Positions 1 through 4,290 are shown, counted from the first letter of the stretch. The stretch: DNA of 5,149 nt from Verrucomicrobiaceae bacterium (GCA_947372405.1 CANBTO010000424.1:1-5149); one strand, 5' to 3'. Translations and numbers: made by a program. The notes: generated by a model not told the origin, from the letters alone.

Positions 1-543
1 ATTGAAGACGTGTTCTCGATTGAAGGCCGGGGCACGGTTTGCACCGGTCGGGTTGAGCGCGGAATCGTGAAGAAGATGGAGGAAGTCGAGATCGTCGGTA
101 TCCGCGACACGCAGAAAACCACCGTCACGGACATTGAAATGTTTCGCAAGCTGCTCGACGAAGGTCGCGCAGGTGATAACGTCGGACTCCTCATTCGTGG
201 TCTCAAAAAGGACCAAGTTGAGCGTGGCCAAGTCATCGCCAAGCCCGGCACTGTCAAAGGTCACACGATCTTCAAGTCTGAGATCTATGTGCTTTCGAAA
301 GAAGAAGGTGGCCGTCACACGCCGTTCTTCTCGAACTATCGTCCTCAGTTCTACTTCCGCACCACCGACGTGACCGGCAGTATCAAGCTCCCGGAAGGCG
401 TTGAAATGGTGATGCCGGGCGACAACATTAATCTCGAAGTCGAGCTCATCACCCCCATCGCCATGGAACAAACCATGCGCTTCGCCATCCGCGAGGGTGG
501 TCGCACCGTCGGTGCTGGCCGCGTGGGAGAGATCATCAAGTAA
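1..543 (+). CDS. tuf: Elongation factor Tu, C-terminal part (5' end outside window)
   Basis: EF-Tu is the cytoplasmic GTPase that carries aminoacyl-tRNA to the ribosomal A site. The frame is open from the first base ([11 protein letters not shown]) and ends with TAA at 541-543, giving 180 codons. That corresponds to roughly the last 45 percent of a protein of about 394 residues. The G domain lies upstream of the window. Domain 2 is visible from the start ([13 protein letters not shown], then [16 protein letters not shown]). Domain 3 carries [32 protein letters not shown] and the terminal [13 protein letters not shown], all signature blocks of the family. The glycine, glutamine and alanine positions linked to kirromycin sensitivity (GGRHTPF, RPQFYF, FAIREGG) look wild type. 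Minor departures are Cys in GTVCTGR, where Val or Ala is usual, and [10 protein letters not shown], where KVGDEVEIVG is common. The frame runs to its stop without disruption. The next gene downstream is tRNA-Trp. Confidence 0.98.
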   Translation: MEDVFSIEGRGTVCTGRVERGIVKKMEEVEIVGIRDTQKTTVTDIEMFRKLLDEGRAGDNVGLLIRGLKKDQVERGQVIAKPGTVKGHTIFKSEIYVLSKEEGGRHTPFFSNYRPQFYFRTTDVTGSIKLPEGVEMVMPGDNINLEVELITPIAMEQTMRFAIREGGRTVGAGRVGEIIK

Positions 544-553
544 GAAAATTAAG

Positions 554-590
554 GGCTTTGATTTCCGCCCACAAGCGGGAAGCCAAAGCT
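554..590 (+). other. Hairpin downstream of tuf (no U-tract)
   Basis: The outer arms GCTTTG (555-560) and CAAAGC (584-589) are perfectly complementary and can be extended by a G-T wobble. Inside them CCGC (565-568) pairs with GCGG (575-578) around the loop CCACAA, and a further TT/AA pairing leaves one bulged G. No run of T follows, so it is not a classical intrinsic terminator. It could be a processing or 3'-end stability element of the tuf transcript. The structure is seen in the sequence; the role is inferred. Confidence 0.5.
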
Positions 591-591
591 A

Positions 592-633
592 GAATCAGGG
601 GCATCCCGGTCAACCACGGGCTGCCCTCGATTC
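592..633 (+). other. Long imperfect hairpin just upstream of tRNA-Trp
   Basis: GAATC (592-596) pairs with GATTC (629-633), GGGGCA (598-603) with TGCCCT (622-627, one wobble) and CCCG (605-608) with CGGG (617-620). Two single mismatches separate the helices and the loop has 8 nt. The total of 15 pairs ends only 8 nt before the mature 5' end of the tRNA. It may shape the precursor for 5' processing or separate the tuf and tRNA messages. No T-run follows, and its function is unknown. Confidence 0.5.
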
Positions 634-641
634 GCCTCAAA

Positions 642-717
642 ACGGCAGTAGTTCAATTGGTAGAGCATCGGTCTCCAAAACCGAGTGTTGGGGGTTCAAG
701 TCCCTCCTGCCGTGCCA
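642..717 (+). tRNA. trpT: tRNA-Trp, anticodon CCA
   Basis: The tRNA decodes UGG. The 76-nt cloverleaf is complete. The acceptor arms ACGGCAG (642-648) and CTGCCGT (707-713) pair over all 7 bp. The D arm is GTTC/GAGC with an AATTGGTA loop. The anticodon stem TCGGT/ACCGA encloses the loop CTCCAAA, with anticodon CCA at 675-677. The variable region is GTGTT. The T stem GGGGG/CCCTC has one G-T pair and the loop TTCAAGT. G714 is the discriminator base and CCA is genome-encoded (715-717). The sequence is close to E. coli tRNA-Trp. Its place between tuf and secE is a well-known arrangement, and it is probably cut from a polycistronic transcript. Confidence 0.98.
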
Positions 718-750
718 CTTTCCATTCCAGTTTCACCGTCAAGCGACATC

Positions 751-1002
751 ATGTTTTCCAAAATTTCAAATTTCCTAGGCGAGGTAAAAGGCGAGCTCCG
801 CAAAGCAAGCTGGCCGTGGGAATCAGACCCGAAAATCAAGGGGCTAAAGAAATATAAGGAACTGGTGGACTCGACCGTCGTCGTCCTGATTGCAGTGATC
901 CTGCTTGCGGGCTTCGTCCAATTCTGGGATTTCTTCCACGTCCAAATCGTTGGCTTCCTCAATGTTTTGGCGGATTACCTATTCACTCGTGGCAACGGCT
1001 AA
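751..1002 (+). CDS. secE: Preprotein translocase subunit SecE
   Basis: SecE is the small inner-membrane subunit that clamps SecY in the SecYEG export channel. The 83-residue protein has an amphipathic N-terminal helix, the family motif ELRKASWP (residues about 15-22), the element KELVDST (36-42) and one membrane segment at about 41-58 (STVVVLIAVILLAGFVQF). This is the short single-span type. About 11 residues are inserted between WP and the KEL element (WESDPKIKGLKKYK, where typical SecE has about three residues such as SRK). The ATG at 751 was chosen because an earlier GTG (685) in the same frame lies inside the tRNA and adds a sequence unlike SecE. No clear Shine-Dalgarno precedes it. It lies 33 nt after the tRNA and 43 nt before nusG, in the usual pairing of secE with nusG. 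Confidence 0.93.
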   Translation: MFSKISNFLGEVKGELRKASWPWESDPKIKGLKKYKELVDSTVVVLIAVILLAGFVQFWDFFHVQIVGFLNVLADYLFTRGNG

Positions 1003-1045
1003 ACCGTTGACCACTTCGTTTCACTCCATCTCCGACCGACCTGTC

Positions 1046-1615
1046 ATGTCAGAAACCAGCACATTCCGCGACCAGTGGTACGTTGTCCAAGTCCTTTCCG
1101 GGCAGGAGGGTAAGGTCCGTGACCGTATTGCCCGTACCGCCGAGGCGGAAGGCATGACCGAATACATCCGTGAGGTGCTCGTACCGACTGAAATGGTCTC
1201 CGAGATCCGCCGTGGCAAGAAGACGGAAACGAAGAAGAAATTTTTCCCCGGCTACATCATCGTCAACATGAACCTCGCCACCGAGGACAATCAACTCGTC
1301 GAGAAGACTTGGTTTTTCATCAAGGAAATGGAAGGCGTAATCGGCTTCGCAGGGACGAAAGACCGCCCCGCGCCAATGCGGCCACGCGAAGTGGAGGCGA
1401 TGCTCTCGCAGATCAAGGAACGCCAAGAAAGCGTGCGTCCCGCCATCAGTTTCGAAGTCGGTGACACCGTAAAGGTGGCCGATGGTCCCTTCCAGAGTCA
1501 GAACGGCGTGGTTGAAGAAATCGACCCGGAACGCGGCAAACTCCGCGTCTCGGTCACGATCTTCGGACGCAGCACGCCGGTCGAACTCGAGTATTGGCAG
1601 GTCGAAAGAGCATAA
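1046..1615 (+). CDS. nusG: Transcription termination/antitermination factor NusG
   Basis: NusG binds the RNA polymerase clamp and the beta-subunit gate loop, reduces pausing, and links polymerase to Rho or to ribosomal protein S10. The 189 residues (E. coli has 181) show the NGN domain at about 9-125 with WYVVQVLSGQEGKV, FFPGYIIVNM and GVIGFAGTKDRPAPMRPREV. The C-terminal KOW domain spans about 136-189 with FEVGDTVKVADGPFQSQNG and the ending STPVELEYWQVERA. The open frame extends upstream to 905, but that part overlaps secE and does not look like NusG, so the ATG at 1046, shortly before WYVV, is the likely start. No Shine-Dalgarno is evident before it. The stop codon shares a base with a following ATG (TAATG, 1613-1617). 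Confidence 0.97.
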   Translation: MSETSTFRDQWYVVQVLSGQEGKVRDRIARTAEAEGMTEYIREVLVPTEMVSEIRRGKKTETKKKFFPGYIIVNMNLATEDNQLVEKTWFFIKEMEGVIGFAGTKDRPAPMRPREVEAMLSQIKERQESVRPAISFEVGDTVKVADGPFQSQNGVVEEIDPERGKLRVSVTIFGRSTPVELEYWQVERA

Positions 1616-1686
1616 TGAACATTAAGATCATAATTGTCTCGACGAGCCGTCCCGAATATACAACCACCCCTCTCCCGCAAGAATAA
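1615..1686 (+). CDS. Possible 23-residue microprotein overlapping the nusG stop
   Basis: An ATG at 1615 overlaps the nusG TAA by one base (TAATG), the classic geometry for translational reinitiation. The frame runs 23 codons (it begins MNIKIIIV and ends PLPQE) and stops with TAA at 1684-1686, 12 nt before the rplK start. I recognise no family. It may be a chance frame, or a translated spacer that keeps ribosomes on the message up to rplK, which lacks a Shine-Dalgarno of its own. A possible promoter overlaps the same bases. This is geometry only, so confidence is low. Confidence 0.2.
   Translation: MNIKIIIVSTSRPEYTTTPLPQE
1634..1662 (+). promoter_or_regulatory. Candidate sigma-70 type promoter upstream of rplK
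   Basis: TTGTCT (1634-1639) and TATACA (1657-1662) each match four of six consensus positions and are separated by exactly 17 nt. Transcription would begin near 1669, leaving a leader of about 30 nt before rplK. In E. coli a promoter for the L11 operon lies at the same place, between nusG and rplK, which makes the position plausible. The matches are moderate and could be chance. Confidence 0.3.
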
Positions 1687-1698
1687 CCGCACAATTTT

Positions 1699-2127
1699 AT
1701 GGCCAAGGAAGTCGTCAAACTCATCAAGCTCCAGATCAAAGCCGGAGCCGCCAATCCATCACCTCCCGTCGGCCCGGCCCTCGGTCAGGCGGGTGTCAAC
1801 ATCATGGCGTTCTGTAAAGAATTCAACGCCAACACACAGTCCCAAGTTGGCGATGTGTTGCCGGTCGTGATTTCGGTTTACAAGGATAAGTCATTCTCAT
1901 TCATCACCAAGAAGCCCCCCGCCGGGAATTTGCTCAAGAAGATCGCGGGACTCGCTTCAGGTTCGAAGGAGGCGAACAAGATCAAGGTTGGCAAGATCAC
2001 CAAGGCGCAACTCATGGAGGTCGTCAAAATCAAGATGCCCGACTTGAACACGAAGGATCCGGAAGCCGCCTGCCGCATCCTCGCCGGCACCGCACGTCAG
2101 ATGGGACTCGAAATCGAAGGCTATTAA
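1699..2127 (+). CDS. rplK: 50S ribosomal protein L11
   Basis: L11 binds 23S rRNA at the GTPase-associated region and forms the base of the factor-binding stalk. The 142 residues equal the usual family length. The N-terminal domain carries [20 protein letters not shown] (residues about 10-29), the proline-rich helix that lines the thiostrepton site, followed by [13 protein letters not shown]. The C-terminal rRNA-binding domain starts around residue 72 ([14 protein letters not shown]) and ends with [14 protein letters not shown], the typical L11 terminus. The ATG at 1699 gives the standard MAKxV start. The preceding bases (CGCACAATTTT) contain no Shine-Dalgarno. A terminator-like hairpin starts 9 nt after the stop. 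Confidence 0.98.
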   Translation: MAKEVVKLIKLQIKAGAANPSPPVGPALGQAGVNIMAFCKEFNANTQSQVGDVLPVVISVYKDKSFSFITKKPPAGNLLKKIAGLASGSKEANKIKVGKITKAQLMEVVKIKMPDLNTKDPEAACRILAGTARQMGLEIEGY

Positions 2128-2135
2128 TTCAAGGA

Positions 2136-2164
2136 GCGTTGGCGTCTCGTCAACGCGTCTTTTT
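2136..2164 (+). terminator. Terminator-like hairpin between rplK and rplA
   Basis: GCGTTGGCG (2136-2144) pairs with CGTCAACGC (2148-2156) over 9 bp with one G-T wobble and a TCT loop. After three bases comes a run of five T (2160-2164) and then CTC. The form suits a partial intrinsic terminator or attenuator inside the operon. The 3-nt gap before the T-run weakens it as a full terminator. Since rplA has no obvious promoter of its own, read-through is expected. Confidence 0.5.
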
Positions 2165-2259
2165 CTCAAATTCTCAGCCTGAAGCCTCACCGCCGAAGGT
2201 ACCCCGCAGGAGGGAAACGCAACCCGCAATTTCCGCCCGAACTGCAACCTACTAACAAA

Positions 2260-2967
2260 ATGGCAAAACACCGCAGCAAACGCTACAAAAAAGCCGTCGC
2301 CCTTGTCCAAGTTGGCAAGAGCTACTCGCTCACCGATGCAATCAGCACCGTGAAGGAATTCCCGGCGCCGAAGTTCACCCCCACCGTCACCCTCTCGTTC
2401 CACCTCGGCGTGGACCCACGAAAGAGTGACCAAATGGTCCGTGGTTCTGTCTCGTTGCCACACGGCACCGGCAGAAACGTCCGTGTCGTCGTCTTCGCAT
2501 CCGGCGCGGCTGCTGAGGCTGCTATTGCCGCTGGCGCTGAACACGTTGGGTACGAAGATCTTATCAAGAGAGTACAGGAAGGTTTCACGGATTTCGATTC
2601 CGCGATTGCCACGCCTGACGCGATGACCGAAGTGCGTAAAATCGCTCGGATCCTCGGTCCTCGTGGTCTGATGCCAAACCCGAAGACCGGCACCGTCACC
2701 GACGACACTGCAAAAGCGGTCCGCGAGGTGAAGGCCGGACGCGTGGATTTCAAACTCGATAAAAACGGCAACGTCTCGGGTTCGATCGGCAAGTCCTCCT
2801 TCGAACCAGCCCAATTGGAAGAAAACGCCCGTGCCTTCGTGGACAGCGTGGTTCGCGCCAAACCGGCTTCCGCCAAAGGCAACTACATTCAAGCGGTGAC
2901 GCTCGCCGCCTCGATGCTCCCGGGCATTCCTCTGGAAGCCGCCACCTACACCAAAGCCTCCACCTAA
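2260..2967 (+). CDS. rplA: 50S ribosomal protein L1
   Basis: L1 forms the mobile L1 stalk of the 50S subunit and guides deacylated tRNA out of the E site. In many bacteria it also represses its own operon. The 235 residues match the family. Domain I is built from about 1-67 and 160-235 and domain II lies between. The signature GPRGLMPNPKTGTVT sits at residues 133-147, preceded by DFDSAIATPDAMTEV and followed by VKAGRVDFKLDKNG and GSIGKSSF. Near the C-terminus the usual S-S-T-M-G-P-G block reads AASMLPG (216-222), so the conserved Thr and Gly of this RNA-contact motif are replaced. The start MAKHRSKRY is typical. No Shine-Dalgarno lies in the usual window, although an AGGAGG occurs 46 nt upstream. 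It is 20 nt from rplJ. Confidence 0.97.
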   Translation: MAKHRSKRYKKAVALVQVGKSYSLTDAISTVKEFPAPKFTPTVTLSFHLGVDPRKSDQMVRGSVSLPHGTGRNVRVVVFASGAAAEAAIAAGAEHVGYEDLIKRVQEGFTDFDSAIATPDAMTEVRKIARILGPRGLMPNPKTGTVTDDTAKAVREVKAGRVDFKLDKNGNVSGSIGKSSFEPAQLEENARAFVDSVVRAKPASAKGNYIQAVTLAASMLPGIPLEAATYTKAST

Positions 2968-2987
2968 CCCAGGGTCCGCCAACGCAT

Positions 2988-3593
2988 ATGAATCCCGATA
3001 AGAAAATCATCATCAACGGCCTGTTGGATCGCGTCAACGCGTCGCCCTACCTGATCGTCATCGACTACACCGGCCTCACGGTACAGCAATTCACGGAACT
3101 CCGCAACCGTCTCGGCGCGGGTGGAGCTAACTGCACCGTCGCCAAGAACAGCTACATGCGCAAAGCCCTTGCCGAGGCCGGAATGCCGGACATCGGTGCC
3201 GACCTCACCGGCCAAATGGCCTACGTGATGGGTGAAGCCGAAGTGTTCTCCGCCGCGAAGGTCATCAAGAATTTTGAAAAGGAATTCAAAAAGCCCGAGA
3301 TGAAGGTGGGTATCCTTGGCAATGCGGTGCTCGACGCCGACAAGCTCAAGGCCATCGCCGACATCCCGTCCCGCGAAGCCGTGCTGTCCCAACTTCTGGC
3401 CACGATCCTCGAGCCTGCTTCCCGCATCGCCCGCATCGTACAAACCAAATTCAACCCGGACGGCGGAAGTTCATCCGAAGAATCCCCAGCAGCAGAGGCC
3501 GTTGCCGATGAGGCACCCGCCGCTGAAGTCACCGCCGAAGCGCCTCCGGTCGCCGAACTTACCCCTGAAACCGAAGCACCCGCCGCTGAATAA
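2988..3593 (+). CDS. rplJ: 50S ribosomal protein L10 with acidic C-terminal tail
   Basis: L10 anchors L7/L12 dimers to the ribosome through its long C-terminal helix. Typical family features are the N-terminal region LIVIDYTGLTVQQFTELRNRL (split here as residues 22-30 and 31-42), KNSYMRKAL (53-61) and MKVGILGNAV (105-114). The L12-binding helix begins around residue 128 (SREAVLSQLL). At 201 residues it is longer than the common 165-175. Residues about 159-201 form a low-complexity tail of Ala, Pro, Glu, Ser and Thr with many Glu and no Lys or Arg. The pentamer APAAE occurs twice, encoded by an identical 15-nt stretch. The ATG at 2988 has only a weak AGGG 13 nt upstream, and the short 20-nt gap after rplA suggests coupled translation. 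Confidence 0.96.
   Translation: MNPDKKIIINGLLDRVNASPYLIVIDYTGLTVQQFTELRNRLGAGGANCTVAKNSYMRKALAEAGMPDIGADLTGQMAYVMGEAEVFSAAKVIKNFEKEFKKPEMKVGILGNAVLDADKLKAIADIPSREAVLSQLLATILEPASRIARIVQTKFNPDGGSSSEESPAAEAVADEAPAAEVTAEAPPVAELTPETEAPAAE
3513..3590 (+). repeat. Direct 15-bp repeat in the L10 tail
   Basis: GCACCCGCCGCTGAA occurs at 3513-3527 and again at 3576-3590, both in the same frame and both coding for APAAE. The second copy ends directly at the stop codon. This suggests the acidic tail grew, or can vary, by small duplications. Confidence 0.7.
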
Positions 3594-3611
3594 ACAACAA
3601 TCTGAAGTGAT

Positions 3612-3636
3612 GGTGGCCGCGACTCTTGTTGCCACC
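3612..3636 (+). promoter_or_regulatory. Hairpin 1 of the rplJ-rplL spacer
   Basis: GGTGGC (3612-3617) and GCCACC (3631-3636) are perfectly complementary. Inside, GAC (3621-3623) can pair with GTT (3628-3630) around a TCTT loop, leaving CGC bulged. No T-run follows, so a termination role is unlikely. A 9-codon ORF (ATG 3610 to TGA 3639) covers the same bases. Confidence 0.5.
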
Positions 3637-3658
3637 TGAACCCACAATGGTTCCTCGT

Positions 3659-3680
3659 CGGAGCGGCGGCTGCCGTTCTG
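3659..3680 (+). promoter_or_regulatory. Hairpin 2 of the rplJ-rplL spacer
   Basis: GAGCGGC (3661-3667) pairs with GCCGTTC (3672-3678, one wobble) around the loop GGCT. Two more pairs (G3660-T3679 wobble and C3659-G3680) extend the stem to nine. It is GC-rich and lies between two other hairpins. Confidence 0.5.
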
Positions 3681-3683
3681 AAA

Positions 3684-3702
3684 TCCCCGGAGGCTCTGGG
3701 GG
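3684..3702 (+). promoter_or_regulatory. Hairpin 3 of the rplJ-rplL spacer
   Basis: CCCCGGA (3685-3691) pairs with TCTGGGG (3695-3701) with one wobble and a GGC loop, and an outer T-G wobble is possible. It ends 14 nt before the ribosome binding site of rplL, leaving that site single-stranded. Confidence 0.5.
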
Positions 3703-3716
3703 CGACGATACCGAAC

Positions 3717-3722
3717 AAGGAG
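3717..3722 (+). promoter_or_regulatory. Strong ribosome binding site of rplL
   Basis: AAGGAG lies 9 nt before the ATG at 3732, with an A-rich spacer. It is the only well-placed, strong Shine-Dalgarno among the gene starts seen here. It fits the need for several L7/L12 copies per ribosome. Confidence 0.85.
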
Positions 3723-3731
3723 AACAAAAAA

Positions 3732-4103
3732 ATGGCTAATATTGATACACTCGTAGAAGAACTCGGCAAACTCACCGTTTTGGAAGCTGTCGATCTCGTG
3801 AAAAAACTTGAAGAACATTGGGGCGTTTCCGCCGCTGCTCCAGTCGCTGCGGCTGGTCCTGCTGCCGTCGCCGAAGCTGTCGAGGAGAAGACCGAATTCG
3901 ACGTGGTCCTAACGGATTGCGGCCCGAACAAGATTGCCGTCATCAAGGCAGTCCGCGAAGTCGCTCCTGGTCTGGGCCTTGCAGACGCGAAGAAGCTCGT
4001 CGAGAGCGCGCCTGCCAAGATCCTCGAAGGCGTTGCCAAAGACGCCGGCGAAACTGCCAAGAAGAAGCTCGAAGAGGCTGGTGCCAAAATCGAACTCAAG
4101 TAA
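3732..4103 (+). CDS. rplL: 50S ribosomal protein L7/L12
   Basis: L7/L12 is the multi-copy stalk protein that recruits and activates translational GTPases such as EF-Tu and EF-G. The 123 residues are the normal length. The N-terminal dimerisation and L10-binding domain spans about 1-31 ([20 protein letters not shown]). The flexible Ala/Pro/Val hinge follows at about 32-50. The C-terminal domain starts at EKTEFDVVL and contains [11 protein letters not shown], the factor-binding loop and helix [15 protein letters not shown], and ends [14 protein letters not shown]. The start is fixed by the AAGGAG site and by family length. It is separated from rplJ by a structured 138-nt spacer and followed by an attenuator-like terminator before rpoB. 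Confidence 0.98.
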   Translation: MANIDTLVEELGKLTVLEAVDLVKKLEEHWGVSAAAPVAAAGPAAVAEAVEEKTEFDVVLTDCGPNKIAVIKAVREVAPGLGLADAKKLVESAPAKILEGVAKDAGETAKKKLEEAGAKIELK

Positions 4104-4117
4104 CACTATCAGATTTT

Positions 4118-4149
4118 TCCCGGGGCGGAGGAATCCGCTCCGGGATTTT
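4118..4149 (+). terminator. Attenuator-type intrinsic terminator between rplL and rpoB
   Basis: TCCCGGGGCGGA (4118-4129) pairs with TCCGCTCCGGGA (4134-4145) over 12 bp with a single G-T wobble and a GGAA tetraloop. TTTTCTGT follows directly. It has the full form of a rho-independent terminator on the + strand, while the minus strand would have A, not T, after the stem. In E. coli a partial terminator at the same place lowers rpoBC expression relative to the ribosomal proteins, and the same role is inferred here. Confidence 0.75.
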
Positions 4150-4159
4150 CTGTCGTGAC

Positions 4160-4199
4160 CGGCGGGAGATTCTAAATGCTAACCGAGACTTTCCCGCCG
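4160..4199 (+). promoter_or_regulatory. Hairpin in the rplL-rpoB spacer enclosing a mini-ORF start
   Basis: CGGCGGGAGA (4160-4169) pairs with TTTCCCGCCG (4190-4199) over 10 bp with one wobble and a 20-nt loop. No T-run follows, so it is not a terminator. The left arm contains a GGGAG sequence and the loop contains an ATG (4176) spaced 7 nt from it. It could be a processing site like the RNase III hairpin known between rplL and rpoB in E. coli, or a translational switch. Confidence 0.55.
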
Positions 4200-4226
4200 A
4201 TTCCGACAAAACTTTTCATCGCTTGA
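4176..4226 (+). CDS. Possible 16-residue leader peptide before rpoB
   Basis: The ATG at 4176 opens a 16-codon frame (MLTETFPPIPTKLFIA) that ends in TGA at 4224-4226, 64 nt before rpoB. A Shine-Dalgarno-like GGGAG (4164-4168) lies 7 nt upstream, better than the site of most annotated genes here. That site is inside the stem of a 10-bp hairpin. The frame is short enough to be chance and no family is recognised. Confidence 0.2.
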   Translation: MLTETFPPIPTKLFIA

Positions 4227-4234
4227 TCCACCCT

Positions 4235-4259
4235 GCCTGAGACCGTGCGCGGCTCGGGC
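4235..4259 (+). promoter_or_regulatory. Third hairpin of the rplL-rpoB spacer
   Basis: GCCTGAG (4235-4241) pairs with CTCGGGC (4253-4259, one wobble), and CCG (4243-4245) with CGG (4250-4252) around a TGCG loop, leaving A4242 bulged. That makes ten pairs in total. It lies 31 nt before the rpoB start. Possible roles are a leader structure or protection of a processed 5' end. Confidence 0.5.
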
Positions 4260-4290
4260 TCAATTTGTAAGAAGAATACCACAAAACGCC

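Noticed and set aside
590..595. TAGAAT as a -10 box for a tRNA-Trp promoter
   Set aside because: No -35 element lies at 16-18 nt. The nearest candidate, TTGATT at 558-563, is 26 nt away, and the bases are part of a hairpin.
554..633. A second, degenerate tRNA upstream of tRNA-Trp
   Set aside because: The paired arms form simple hairpins. There is no T-loop TTCRA motif, D arm or 7-bp acceptor pairing.
685..750. Upstream GTG start extending SecE by 22 residues
   Set aside because: It lies inside the tRNA-Trp gene and the added residues do not resemble SecE. ATG 751 gives the normal N-terminus.
905..1045. Upstream extension of the NusG frame
   Set aside because: It overlaps secE, and the translation has no NusG character. 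The family N-terminus begins shortly before WYVV.
2131..2255. TTG-started 38-codon frame after rplK with AAGGAG at 2131-2136
   Set aside because: The AAGGAG is only 2 nt from the TTG, too close to act, and the frame runs through the terminator-like hairpin and T-run.
1957..2982. Long minus-strand open frame of 341 codons opposite rplK and rplA
   Set aside because: It is antisense to two well-supported ribosomal protein genes. Codon bias in GC-rich coding DNA commonly opens such shadow frames, and the translation shows no recognisable domain.
3221..4099. Minus-strand open frame of 292 codons opposite rplJ and rplL
   Set aside because: Its Ala/Ser-rich translation mirrors the Ala/Glu-rich coding strand. 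No start context or family features are visible.
4223..4280. Promoter for rpoB (TTGATC, with AT-rich bases near 4262-4279)
   Set aside because: No -10-like hexamer lies 16-18 nt after TTGATC (the bases there are GCGCGG), and no -35 fits the AT-rich segment.
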